33,799 bases of DNA from an uncultured Woeseiaceae bacterium (GTDB taxonomy: Bacteria; Pseudomonadota; Gammaproteobacteria; Steroidobacterales; Woeseiaceae), in the NCBI GenBank assembly GCA_905480255.1, contig CAJQPR010000184.1, positions 1-33,799 of the forward strand, read 5' to 3'. The translations under genes and the position numbers were made by a program. The notes beneath the pieces were generated by a model that was not told the origin of the DNA, made no database searches, and was given only the letters and a program-made list of their open reading frames with translations. The stretch's first letter is position 1, and each line of letters begins with the position of its first letter. Of this stretch, positions 15,478 through 25,064 are shown one piece after another.

Positions 15478-16176
15478 TCACGGCTGCAGTCTTGTGCCCG
15501 ACCACGGAGTCGTCGCAAACCTGTCCTCCGACGATCGAACGATATCGCGAGTCCAGCGAGCGCGGTCGTGAATCCGGTCTTCGCCCGAAATCCAGAGTTC
15601 AATTGCGTTGGCCCAGAGTCGAAATCCGCCCCAATGGGGTGGTCGGGAAATCTCCGGTATCGTGTCGTTGGTAAGTTGCTGAGTACCGTCGGCGAGTGAC
15701 AGACCGAGATTCGCACCTCGTTGCCGTATTTGTGCGACGAGTTGCTCTTTCGAGTCGATTGCCTCGCTTTGATCGCTGCCCCAGGCGCCAAGCTGACTAC
15801 CCCAGCCACGGCTGGCGAAATACCTGTCGCTTTCGGCTTCCGGCGACCTGACAACAATACCCTCGATTCTGACCTGGCGACCAAACGCATCCCAGTGAAA
15901 CAGGGCGGCGGATTTTGGATTGCTCGTGAGTTCGCGAGCTTTCCTTGACTGGTAGTTGGTATAGAAAACGAGATATCCAGGATCAGGTACAAACTCCTTG
16001 CAAAGCACGACGCGAGCCGACGGTTGTTCGTTTGCATCGACTGAAACGATAATCATCGAATTGGGGTTGGTCTGAAGCGCTGCAGCAGTCGCCTCCTTTA
16101 GCCATGCGTCGGCCCAATGCATCGGGTCATCAGGAAGTGAATCAGGCAGACGTTCCAGTGTTTCATTGTCAGTCAA
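15478..16176 (-). CDS. pdxH: Pyridoxine/pyridoxamine 5'-phosphate oxidase PdxH
   Basis: PdxH is an FMN enzyme that oxidises pyridoxine or pyridoxamine 5'-phosphate to pyridoxal 5'-phosphate. The family signatures are PSARVVLCKEF, FYTNYQSRKARELTSNP, FHWDAFGRQVRIEG and the C-terminal RPPHWGGFRLWANAIELW with IHDRARW, which bind FMN and substrate. Length is 232 residues, slightly above the usual 218. The start is TTG at 16176 with GGAG six bases upstream. It follows the ggt-like gene by 15 bases. The final RLQP corresponds to the RLxP ending of the family. Confidence 0.95.
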   Translation of the reverse strand: MTDNETLERLPDSLPDDPMHWADAWLKEATAAALQTNPNSMIIVSVDANEQPSARVVLCKEFVPDPGYLVFYTNYQSRKARELTSNPKSAALFHWDAFGRQVRIEGIVVRSPEAESDRYFASRGWGSQLGAWGSDQSEAIDSKEQLVAQIRQRGANLGLSLADGTQQLTNDTIPEISRPPHWGGFRLWANAIELWISGEDRIHDRARWTRDIVRSSEDRFATTPWSGTRLQP

Positions 16177-16191
16177 TATCGTCTCCGGAAT

Positions 16192-17730
16192 TTAATTGTC
16201 TGGACTGATAAACGTGCCGCCTTCGCGGCGTGGATCAGCGGCAGCGTCGAATCCGTTGTGCTCGTCATAAAGCGCCGCCACAACTCCGCCAAAGTACATG
16301 TTAATCGACTCGTACTGCCGTAGCGCGAAGGCAGTGTCAGGCATGTCGACTCCGGGCTCAACAGAAAGCTCCGCATCCGACTCGCCGATTCTAAGATGAA
16401 TTCGTGGGCGTGCGACAGCCTGCTCGAGATCAAGACCCAGTTGCAGGAAATTGACCAGGAACTGGTGCAGTGCTGTCGTGATCCTGTCCGCTCCTGGCGA
16501 GCCAATCGCAAGCACTGCGGTATTTGACCGCGCGGCGCAGGGGGCCATATTTGACGGCAAGCGTTTACCGGGAGGACCAGCATTGAGTCCATGCCGGTTT
16601 AATTCAAGTTCTCCGAGACAGTTGTTCAGCCACAACCCGGTGTTCTTTGGCATTTCTCCAGAACCGTAGCCGGACGACGCCGTGATAGCACAGGCCATCC
16701 CAGCTCCATCAACGGCAGAAGTATGAACAGTCGATCCAGACGAATATCTTGAGAGCAGCTCGCCAGCAGCTGCGAGCCTCAGCATTTCGGCGACAGGTTT
16801 CGATACGTCATCTGCCAGGTCCAGGTTCTGCTGGCGAAAACGCATTACAGCCTCTTGCGTCCTGATCAGGCGTCGCTGGGATGATTCGTCCCACGAATTC
16901 AGTTTGTCTGTACCGAAACCGAGCAGCATGGCTGCAAGGTTTGCTCCACCAATGGCGGGTGGTGGATTCGTGGCAATTTGCCAGTCACCCGCACTAACCA
17001 ACAGGCAGTCGCGCACAACTGGCGTGTAATTCTTCAGGTCTTCGCGAGTAAGGAGTCCGCCGTGGGACTGAACGTGGTCGACGAGCAGTTGACCTATTTC
17101 TCCCTCGTAAAAAATCTGCTCCCCTTCGTCCGCAATGGCCGAGAGGCTATCTGCAAGATGCGGTATCAGGATCGTGCTGGCGACGTCACGCAGGGATCCG
17201 TCGGCATTGTGAAGGGCGTTGTGGCCGTCTTCACTGCGACCGTAAATTACGTCGCCTGCATATCCGAGGAAGTAGTGACAGGCCGCAGCGAATGGAAATC
17301 CATCGCGTGTCGCGCGGATAGCAGGCTGTAGCAAATCATGCCAGGGCAAGCTGCCGTGGTCGATTGAGGCCCGGTAAAGAGCAGCCAACGTTCCCGGAAC
17401 AGCGACTGAAGACGCACCGACCAGCGTTTCAATGCCGCCACCATATTCGAGTTCAACAGTCTCAAGAAGTGGTTTAGTGCCCGCCGGAAGGCCGGCTCCG
17501 GGAACAGCGACATTACCGTCAATCGTTATGGGCTTGTCGCCCTGTCCCCAGATAGTGACGTAGGCGCTGCCCGCCAGGGCACAAACTCCGGGTTGTGTAT
17601 TGATGGAACACATTGCCGCAGCAATTCCGCAGTCAACGGCGTTCCCGCCGAGATCGGCAATTTCTGCAGCAGCGTCGGCCGCGAGCTCCGAGGTTGTAGC
17701 TACGGCGACTCTGTTCGCTGTCGCACTCAT
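16192..17730 (-). CDS. ggt: Gamma-glutamyltransferase-family (Ntn hydrolase) protein, apparently cytosolic
   Basis: This 512-residue protein is a member of the gamma-glutamyltranspeptidase/cephalosporin acylase family, which self-cleaves to expose an N-terminal threonine. Family landmarks are the N-terminal ASELAADAAAEI-like region (here TSELAADAAAEI) with GGNAVDCGIAAA, VPGTLAALY, LLTREDLKNY and, for the nucleophile, T334 in STVHTSAVD followed by GYGSGEMPKNTGLWLNN. The late GSPGADRI stretch is also typical. There is no signal peptide, while classical GGT is periplasmic, so it may act on internal gamma-glutamyl compounds or acyl substrates. It heads the ggt-pdxH-CPxCG-amidohydrolase-like operon. 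The exact substrate is not determined by sequence. Confidence 0.85.
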   Translation of the reverse strand: MSATANRVAVATTSELAADAAAEIADLGGNAVDCGIAAAMCSINTQPGVCALAGSAYVTIWGQGDKPITIDGNVAVPGAGLPAGTKPLLETVELEYGGGIETLVGASSVAVPGTLAALYRASIDHGSLPWHDLLQPAIRATRDGFPFAAACHYFLGYAGDVIYGRSEDGHNALHNADGSLRDVASTILIPHLADSLSAIADEGEQIFYEGEIGQLLVDHVQSHGGLLTREDLKNYTPVVRDCLLVSAGDWQIATNPPPAIGGANLAAMLLGFGTDKLNSWDESSQRRLIRTQEAVMRFRQQNLDLADDVSKPVAEMLRLAAAGELLSRYSSGSTVHTSAVDGAGMACAITASSGYGSGEMPKNTGLWLNNCLGELELNRHGLNAGPPGKRLPSNMAPCAARSNTAVLAIGSPGADRITTALHQFLVNFLQLGLDLEQAVARPRIHLRIGESDAELSVEPGVDMPDTAFALRQYESINMYFGGVVAALYDEHNGFDAAADPRREGGTFISPDN

Positions 17731-17769
17731 AAATTACCGGGCCTGACCCGCGGGCTCAGACCCGTCCAT

Positions 17770-19032
<1,263 letters not shown>

Positions 19033-19049
19033 TCAATGGAACGCTATAA

Positions 19050-20135
19050 ATGACACTTAAAGATCTTCGCAAACAATTGTCGACGATCGATGAGCAGATC
19101 GTCGAGCTGATCGCGGAGCGCCAGCAGATCGTTGGCGAAATCGGCAGTTCCAAGCAAAATACCGGCAGGGCAACCCGTGACTACGAGCGGGAAAAAGACG
19201 TGTTGGATATGGCGCGGGAGCAGGCCGAAAAGCTGGGTGTCGACCCGAATCTCGCAGAGGAGATTTTGACAACCCTGATCAGGGCATCGCTAACACACCA
19301 GGAACGTAGTCGTGTCGCCGCCGAAGCGGCAGGTGATGGACGTCGCGCATTGATAATTGGTGGCTCCGGAAAAATGGGCGGCTGGTTCGTCAATTATTTC
19401 AGCTCGCAGGGTTTTCTGACTGTTATCGCTGATACGGGTGTCCAGCCGGGGCCGGGCAGATGCAAAGACTGGCGGCAGGCAGGCACTGACTACGACGTCA
19501 TTGTCGTAGCGACGCCCATGGCGATTTCTGGCGAAATACTGGAGGAGCTGGCAAGACTCAAGCCGGCAGGGCTCATCTTTGATATTGGCTCCCTGAAATC
19601 GCCTCTGAAAAAAGGTCTTGAGGCTTGTCGCCAGGCTGGCTGCAAGATCGCGTCCGTCCATCCTATGTACGGCCCCGATACTGAGCTCCTTTCCGGACGC
19701 CACCTTATTTTCGTGGATGCCGGGTGTCCGGAGGCGACGACTGCGGCGAAAGAGCTCTTTGCGGCGACGATGGTTGAAGAGCTCGATATGAGCCTGGACG
19801 ATCACGATCGTCTGATCGCTTATGTACTGGGCTTGTCCCACGCACTGAATATCGCCTTCTTTACTGCCCTGGCGGAAAGCGGGGAGGCGGCACCGAAACT
19901 TGCAAAGCTCTCGTCCACGACATTCGATGCGCAACTGCTGGTCTCAGGCGCGGTTGCTCATGATAATCCGCATATGTATTTCGAGATTCAGCACCTGAAC
20001 GACTTCGGCCTCAGTCCGCTTGACGCACTTTGCGAATCGGCTGCACGAATACGGGAGCTGGTTGCGTCGGGTAATGAAGATGGATTCGTCGAGCTTATGG
20101 AGAAAGGTCGAGATTACCTCGCGACACGGAGATGA
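19050..20135 (+). CDS. tyrA: Bifunctional chorismate mutase / prephenate dehydrogenase TyrA (T-protein)
   Basis: TyrA converts chorismate to prephenate and then to 4-hydroxyphenylpyruvate in tyrosine synthesis. Residues 1-90 form an AroQ-type all-helical chorismate mutase (LRKQLSTIDEQIVELIAERQQIVGEIGSSK, with the catalytic Arg/Lys pattern). From about 98 an NAD-binding dehydrogenase follows (IIGGSGKMGGWFVNYF, VVATPM), with ASVHPMYGPDTELLSGRHLIF as the active-site region. Length is 361 residues, against 373 in E. coli. This fused form is characteristic of gammaproteobacteria. The stop is followed closely by the next gene, suggesting cotranscription. Confidence 0.97.
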   Translation: MTLKDLRKQLSTIDEQIVELIAERQQIVGEIGSSKQNTGRATRDYEREKDVLDMAREQAEKLGVDPNLAEEILTTLIRASLTHQERSRVAAEAAGDGRRALIIGGSGKMGGWFVNYFSSQGFLTVIADTGVQPGPGRCKDWRQAGTDYDVIVVATPMAISGEILEELARLKPAGLIFDIGSLKSPLKKGLEACRQAGCKIASVHPMYGPDTELLSGRHLIFVDAGCPEATTAAKELFAATMVEELDMSLDDHDRLIAYVLGLSHALNIAFFTALAESGEAAPKLAKLSSTTFDAQLLVSGAVAHDNPHMYFEIQHLNDFGLSPLDALCESAARIRELVASGNEDGFVELMEKGRDYLATRR

Positions 20136-20149
20136 GCGGAGTACAGCTG

Positions 20150-21193
20150 ATGATCAGAAATTGCTTACTTGGTTTCATGACGCTCGGCATTCTGACCGCC
20201 TGTGGAAATGAGAATCCGACGTCGGAGGTCGCACAGGAACAGCCTGCCCAAAGTGGTCCGTTGCTTGTGTATGCGTCTCATGATGCATCGAGAACAGCCT
20301 CAGCTCTCGATGCTTATCGCTCCGAGACAGGCACAAGATTTCAGCTGCGAAGCGACGACATGGCTGAACGGGACTCACGGCTCGCAAACCCGTTGTTGAT
20401 GCCGAAGGTCGACCTGTTTGTTGGCGGAAGTCTTGCCGAGCTGTGGGCGGTTGCCGAGGCAGATGCGTTGCGCCCTGTCTCTTCGGAATTGCTTGCCGGA
20501 AATATTTCCGACGCGATGCGGGATCCGGAGTCTCGCTGGATCGCGCTGTCCAGCAGGGCGCGAATTGTTGCCTACAACACCGATCTCGTCAGTCTGGACA
20601 GGATCGCTTCCGTCAGCGATTACACATCGCTTGGCGACGAGACCTGGCGGGATAGCCTGTGCCTGGCATCGTCCGCGGTTCCGGGCAATCGCGCACTCAT
20701 TGCTTTCCTGATCAAACAGTTGGGTGTGCGCGACGCGGAAATCACTGTGCGTAGATGGCGCGAGAATCTGGCTGAACTTATTTTTGCGAACGATTTGGAA
20801 TTAATCGACGCTGTGGCGTCCGGCCAGTGCGCCGTTGGGATACTGGATAGTAATGTTTTCGCAGCATATGCCAGAGCGAGATCCGACGCCCCCGTAGCAG
20901 CGTACTGGTTTGAATCGCCGGACACGATCTTGTTCGACATCAGCGGGGCCGGTGTAACCCGACATGCGGCCGATCCGGACGGAGCGAAAGCGTTGCTTGA
21001 GTGGCTTACCACTGTCACGCCGAATGCGTTGTTTGCAGCCCAGAATTTCGAGTTTCCGGCCAATTCAGATTCGCAGACGGGCGCGGCGATTTCCGCCTGG
21101 TCAGAATTTGTAATGGAACCCGCGTCGCTATCCGAACTTGCCTTTTTGCTTGAGGACGCTGACAGGTTAATCGAGCGGGCTCGATATCCCTGA
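20150..21193 (+). CDS. Orphan ABC-type solute-binding lipoprotein (FbpA/AfuA-like fold)
   Basis: This is a predicted periplasmic binding lipoprotein: residues 1-17 are a lipoprotein signal ending LTAC, lipidated at C18. The body resembles type II iron/thiamine-type binding proteins, with LLVYASHD near the start, WIALSSRARIVAYNTDLVS in the middle and DPDGAKALLEWL near the C terminus. The paired tyrosines that bind iron in FbpA are not evident, so the ligand is unknown. I chose ATG at 20150 because GGAG stands eight bases upstream; ATG at 20132, overlapping the tyrA stop, would add six residues. No permease or ATPase genes of this type are adjacent. Confidence 0.75.
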   Translation: MIRNCLLGFMTLGILTACGNENPTSEVAQEQPAQSGPLLVYASHDASRTASALDAYRSETGTRFQLRSDDMAERDSRLANPLLMPKVDLFVGGSLAELWAVAEADALRPVSSELLAGNISDAMRDPESRWIALSSRARIVAYNTDLVSLDRIASVSDYTSLGDETWRDSLCLASSAVPGNRALIAFLIKQLGVRDAEITVRRWRENLAELIFANDLELIDAVASGQCAVGILDSNVFAAYARARSDAPVAAYWFESPDTILFDISGAGVTRHAADPDGAKALLEWLTTVTPNALFAAQNFEFPANSDSQTGAAISAWSEFVMEPASLSELAFLLEDADRLIERARYP

Positions 21194-21196
21194 ATA

Positions 21197-22183
21197 CTAA
21201 CTGTCTCGCACGCGAGACCTGCTCATCAGGATGAGAAAAAGTGGCACGCCGAGGGTTGCAGTGAGCGCTCCAACCGGCAATTGTCGCGGCGCCAACAAGG
21301 TTCTGGCGAGCGTGTCTGCAATGACCAGCAATACACCTCCGGCAATGGCGGATGCGGGCAGCACGATGCGATGGTCACTTCCCGCGATAATGCGAATAAG
21401 ATGCGGAACGACGAGGCCGATGAATCCAATGACGCCTACCGTGGTTACGGAGATTGCCGTCGCCAGCGCGGTGACGCCAAAAACCAGCAGGCGGAATCCC
21501 GCGACAGGAAGACCAACAATGGCTGCCTGCAGATCGCCCCGGGCGAGCACATTGAGGTGCCGCGCAGACAGCATGCCCAGCACCGTGATCAGGCCGAGAA
21601 GCCAAAGGCTCTGTGCGGGCGCATAGGCGTAATTCAGATCGCCCATAAGCCAGAAAAGCATTCCGCGCAGATTCTGGTCGGGGCTTAGCGCAAGCAGCAG
21701 GGTGGTCGCCGCACTGAATCCAGCCGCGAGAACCACGCCGGTCAAAAGCAACCGGGCCGGAGTCCAGGAGCCGCTGCCCTGGGCTATCGAAAAGACGAGA
21801 ACGGTCGCAGCCATCGCTCCGCCAAACGCGGCGAGGTCAACAACGACCGCGCCGAGACCGAAGATCATTGCCAGGAGTGCCGCAACCGCCGCGCCACCAG
21901 AACTGCCAAGGATGTATGGCTCGGCAAGTGGATTGCGCAACAGGACCTGCATGAGGACACCCGAGACAGCCAGCAGTCCGCCGACGCCAAATGCTGTCAG
22001 CGCCCGAGGTAGGCGCAAATCCACGACCAGTCGACGAATATTGTCGGGCGCACTTCCAGTCAAAGACTGCCATACGTCATTGGCACTCAGATCTGCACTT
22101 CCGGAGGCCAGTGCTGCTATACCGGCAATAAGCCAGAGTGCAGCGAGGCTCGGAAACAGAAGCCCTGGACGGATTACACGCAA
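21197..22183 (-). CDS. btuC: FecCD/BtuC-family ABC transporter permease
   Basis: This is an integral membrane permease of the BtuC/FecCD class with about ten hydrophobic segments. Family landmarks are RLPRALTAFGVGGLLAVSGVLMQ, NPLAEPYILGSSGGAA and GFIGLVVPHLIR, followed by ADTLARTLLAPRQLPVGALTA. It probably pairs with BtuD and BtuF to import cobalamin, but it stands alone. I chose TTG at 22183 because GGGGAG lies six bases upstream and it gives 328 residues, close to E. coli BtuC (326). An ATG at 22270 would add 29 residues without membrane character. It converges with the solute-binding lipoprotein gene, three bases apart. Confidence 0.85.
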   Translation of the reverse strand: MRVIRPGLLFPSLAALWLIAGIAALASGSADLSANDVWQSLTGSAPDNIRRLVVDLRLPRALTAFGVGGLLAVSGVLMQVLLRNPLAEPYILGSSGGAAVAALLAMIFGLGAVVVDLAAFGGAMAATVLVFSIAQGSGSWTPARLLLTGVVLAAGFSAATTLLLALSPDQNLRGMLFWLMGDLNYAYAPAQSLWLLGLITVLGMLSARHLNVLARGDLQAAIVGLPVAGFRLLVFGVTALATAISVTTVGVIGFIGLVVPHLIRIIAGSDHRIVLPASAIAGGVLLVIADTLARTLLAPRQLPVGALTATLGVPLFLILMSRSRVRDS

Positions 22184-22307
22184 CAAGTTCTCCCCTGAAG
22201 ATTCACGGCCTGCCAAGTGCAGGCTGGCAGCATTGTAAAGGAATGGCGCCGTTATCTGGACACGCCACATTAATAGTGCAAAATCAGGACAAAGGTAATA
22301 CTTCCAG

Positions 22308-22922
22308 ATGAACAGCGATCACATCGATTCCGAGGGCTTTCGGGCCAACGTCGGCATCATTTTGTCAAATGATGACGGCGAGCTGTTGCTTGCCGGCAGG
22401 ATTGGCAGCAAAGGATGGCAATTTCCGCAGGGCGGAATGTTGCAAGGCGAAAGCCCCGAGGTCGCGATGTATCGTGAGCTGCACGAAGAAGTCGGCCTTA
22501 CAGAAGATGACGTTGCGGTGCTTGGTGAAACTGACGACTGGCTCCGTTACCGCCTGCCAAACCGGTTTGTGCGCCGCAACAGTCAACCGCTTTGTATCGG
22601 CCAGAAGCAGCGATGGTTCATGTTACGACTGGTTAGCGGTGAAGATCGACTCAGGTTTGATCGGTCGGATTCGCCTGAATTTGATCGCTGGCGCTGGGTA
22701 GATTTCTGGCACCCCGTAAAAGAGGTCATCTATTTCAAACGTCGCGTCTACGCGCAAGCGCTGAATGAGCTGGGCCCGCATCTTTATCCGGACGGATTGC
22801 CACCCGAGCCACGATGGTGGCCGAATCGCTGGCGAGCCGTATTCGAAAAGGACAGGAAACGGGTAGAGAAGACGCCGGCAGATTCAGAAGGGTTTGACGA
22901 CCGCCAGGCAGATAATTCCTAG
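22308..22922 (+). CDS. rppH: RNA pyrophosphohydrolase RppH
   Basis: RppH removes pyrophosphate from 5'-triphosphorylated RNA ends, which triggers RNase E-dependent decay. The Nudix box is complete at residues 42-64 (G-x5-E48-x7-R56-E57-L-H-E60-E61-V-G). The [20 protein letters not shown] start and the [23 protein letters not shown] segment are typical of RppH. At 204 residues it has a C-terminal tail longer than the E. coli protein (176). That tail runs into the hemJ gene on the other strand (39 bases shared). Confidence 0.95.
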   Translation: MNSDHIDSEGFRANVGIILSNDDGELLLAGRIGSKGWQFPQGGMLQGESPEVAMYRELHEEVGLTEDDVAVLGETDDWLRYRLPNRFVRRNSQPLCIGQKQRWFMLRLVSGEDRLRFDRSDSPEFDRWRWVDFWHPVKEVIYFKRRVYAQALNELGPHLYPDGLPPEPRWWPNRWRAVFEKDRKRVEKTPADSEGFDDRQADNS

Positions 22923-23318
22923 CAGGAAGATCACCGGTATCTCGTTAAACCAACGCAACCATTTCGTATTGTCCGGAATCTGACCAATCCTGAGTAGCTG
23001 TATCCAGTGATGACAGCGCAGGTGAAAAATGATCAGTCCTGCCAGGAGTGCCAACTTGACGTGAAACCACGCCTGCGACAACAGTGCCTGGTTAATCAAC
23101 AGTAGGAACAGTCCGAATATTGCGGTCAGAGCGGCACCAATGGTCATGATGATGAACAGGCGTCGCTCCATAACATTGAAGCGTTCGCGGGAGATGTCGT
23201 CAGTTGCTTCCGCGTGATAAATGAAGAGGCGGGGCAGATAGAACAGCCCCGCAAACCAGGTCACCATAAACGCGATATGCAGCGCCTTGAACCAGAGATA
23301 AGCTGACGATATTTGCAT
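22884..23318 (-). CDS. hemJ: Protoporphyrinogen IX oxidase HemJ
   Basis: HemJ is a small inner-membrane protein that oxidises protoporphyrinogen IX in haem synthesis; it replaces HemG or HemY. This one has 144 residues and four hydrophobic helices. The hallmark histidine H14 in [24 protein letters not shown], the polar motif around [11 protein letters not shown], and [20 protein letters not shown] fit the family. It starts at ATG 23318 and is divergent from the DUF6776 gene. The 3' end overlaps rppH. Confidence 0.92.
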   Translation of the reverse strand: MQISSAYLWFKALHIAFMVTWFAGLFYLPRLFIYHAEATDDISRERFNVMERRLFIIMTIGAALTAIFGLFLLLINQALLSQAWFHVKLALLAGLIIFHLRCHHWIQLLRIGQIPDNTKWLRWFNEIPVIFLLGIICLAVVKPF

Positions 23319-23469
23319 TTGGCGAGTTCTCCGTTAATCAGGGTTTGAGCAGTAATGTGGCTCCCGAACCCGATTTATAGCCAATTCCGTGACCTGCCGC
23401 ACTTCTGTTTGGCATCTTCCCCGCGTAACATAACGCGTCTGGATTTTACAAAAAACCAATGAGTTACCG

Positions 23470-24183
23470 ATGAAACCTCGATCTCACATGCCTGGTACCG
23501 GCCTGAGCTTCGGATTCCGCGCCGCGATAGCGATTGCGGTGCTCGTCGGCGGCTACCTGTTATTCGAGTTCGGGCGCCTTCAGGCCGATTACAACATTGT
23601 CGACACAATTGCTGAAAAACAAGACCTGTACGATGAGATTGACGGGCTCGAAGGCGAGATAGCCGGGCTTAAACAGGAGATTGCGCTGCTTGAGACGCAT
23701 CGTGAGATCGATAGAGAGGCCTATAAGGTTGTCGAAACAAATCTCACCGACTTACAGCGAAAGATTCAGGAACAGTCGGATGCCATTGCGTTTTATCGAG
23801 GCATCGTTTCACCGAAAGACGGCGGGCGTGGGCTCCGTGTTCAGGACTTGAAGCTGACCAGGGGTAAGGACGAACGGCATTTTAATGTGCGACTGGTTCT
23901 GGTTCAGGTTATGAAGCACGATCGCAGCGTCAAAGGTGAGGTTGCCTTTAGCCTCGACGGTGCTCTGAATGGCGTGGCGACGACGTTCAAGCTGCCGCAG
24001 CTATTGCCGGAGGGCGTCAGCAGTAGCTGGCCATTTGCGTTCAGATATTTTCAGGATTTTGACAAAGAACTGGTTCTGCCGGATGGGTTTTTGCCGGAAA
24101 AGATCAATGTCGAAGTCAAATCAAATACCAAATCAATAGCGAGTATTTCGGAAAGTTTCGATTGGCTCGCGGGACCGAGTTAA
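23470..24183 (+). CDS. DUF6776-type membrane-anchored coiled-coil protein
   Basis: This 237-residue protein has an N-terminal transmembrane anchor (about 17-34), a coiled coil of E/K/L-rich heptads (about 42-105) and a C-terminal beta-rich domain of about 120 residues. It resembles DUF6776 proteins, which in pseudomonads and relatives precede a bactofilin and erpA as here. Its function is unknown; a role next to the cell envelope or cytoskeleton is only an inference from location and architecture. The ATG at 23470 lacks a strong ribosome site. Nineteen bases separate it from the bactofilin gene. Confidence 0.8.
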   Translation: MKPRSHMPGTGLSFGFRAAIAIAVLVGGYLLFEFGRLQADYNIVDTIAEKQDLYDEIDGLEGEIAGLKQEIALLETHREIDREAYKVVETNLTDLQRKIQEQSDAIAFYRGIVSPKDGGRGLRVQDLKLTRGKDERHFNVRLVLVQVMKHDRSVKGEVAFSLDGALNGVATTFKLPQLLPEGVSSSWPFAFRYFQDFDKELVLPDGFLPEKINVEVKSNTKSIASISESFDWLAGPS

Positions 24184-24202
24184 CAAAAGGGAGTACCAGG
24201 AT

Positions 24203-24631
24203 ATGTTTGGGCAGAAACAACGCAGGCACAGCGTAGTCGACACATTAGTCGGATCGAATTCCCAGGTGAATGGCGACCTCAATTTTACGGGCGGCTGTCA
24301 TATTGATGGAACCGTCAAGGGTAACGTCAGCGCGGCATCCGATTCGAATTCGGCGCTGAGTATTTCAGAAGATGGAACGGTTGAAGGCGGCGTGAATGTG
24401 CCGTATGTCGTTCTAAATGGCATCGTTAGGGGCGACGTCGTCGCAAGCCAGCGGGTTGAGCTTGGGCCAACAGCCAGGGTAATTGGTAATGTATATTACA
24501 ACCTGATTGAAATGGCGATCGGTGCCGAAATTAACGGTAAGCTAGTGCACCAGCCGGAAGGGCAGGTCCCGCTTTTGGAAACAAAGGACAAACGGGCGGA
24601 AACACCTGTTAGTCTTGCGTCTGCTACTTGA
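24203..24631 (+). CDS. Bactofilin (polymer-forming cytoskeletal protein)
   Basis: Bactofilins assemble into filaments through a right-handed beta-helix and affect cell shape and wall synthesis sites. The protein (142 residues) has the beta-helix repeats VNGDLNFTGGCHIDGTVKGNV, ISEDGTVEGGVNVPYVVLNG and VRGDVVASQRVELGPTARVIGNV, with hydrophobic residues at regular spacing, and a short polar N-terminus and C-terminal tail. AGG/GGGAG sequences stand just upstream of the ATG. Bactofilin genes are often next to M23 peptidases; one lies about 5.3 kb away here. Confidence 0.93.
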   Translation: MFGQKQRRHSVVDTLVGSNSQVNGDLNFTGGCHIDGTVKGNVSAASDSNSALSISEDGTVEGGVNVPYVVLNGIVRGDVVASQRVELGPTARVIGNVYYNLIEMAIGAEINGKLVHQPEGQVPLLETKDKRAETPVSLASAT

Positions 24632-24664
24632 GATTCCTTAACTAACCCTGATATCCGACAAACT

Positions 24665-25033
24665 ATGAATACCGAAATACCAGTGATAGGCACGTCTGCC
24701 GCTCCGCCGCCGCTCGTCTTCACGGACGCCGCAGCTACCAAGGTCAATGAATTGATTCAGGAAGAGGAAAATCCCGACCTGATGCTTCGTGTATTTATCT
24801 CTGGTGGCGGGTGTTCCGGATTCCAGTACGGGTTCACGTTTGACGATGCCGTTGAAGATGGCGATTCGAGTATTGAGAACCAGGGCGTGACCTTGCTGGT
24901 GGATCCCATGAGCGTGCAATACCTGATGGGCGCCGAGATTGACTATAAGGAAGATCTGCAGGGCGCGCAGTTTGTCATTCGAAATCCCAACGCAGCAACG
25001 ACCTGCGGTTGTGGCTCTTCGTTTTCCGTTTAG
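24665..25033 (+). CDS. erpA: Iron-sulfur cluster insertion protein ErpA
   Basis: ErpA is an A-type carrier that delivers Fe-S clusters to apoproteins, notably the isoprenoid enzymes IspG and IspH. The three conserved cysteines are C50 ([11 protein letters not shown]), C114 and C116 (TTCGCGSSF). Length is 122 residues, slightly above the usual 114-116 because of the N terminus. It sits 33 bases after the bactofilin gene and 31 bases before the ppx frame, so the group is likely cotranscribed. Confidence 0.96.
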   Translation: MNTEIPVIGTSAAPPPLVFTDAAATKVNELIQEEENPDLMLRVFISGGGCSGFQYGFTFDDAVEDGDSSIENQGVTLLVDPMSVQYLMGAEIDYKEDLQGAQFVIRNPNAATTCGCGSSFSV

Positions 25034-25064
25034 TCGGGCGGAGTGAAGTAGCAGGGCTGATGCG

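Noticed and set aside
22184-22307. Possible cobalamin riboswitch upstream of the BtuC-like gene, because of a small hairpin and B12 context.
   Set aside because: The 124-base gap is too short, and no B12-box sequence is present; only a GCCTGC/GCAGGC hairpin is seen.
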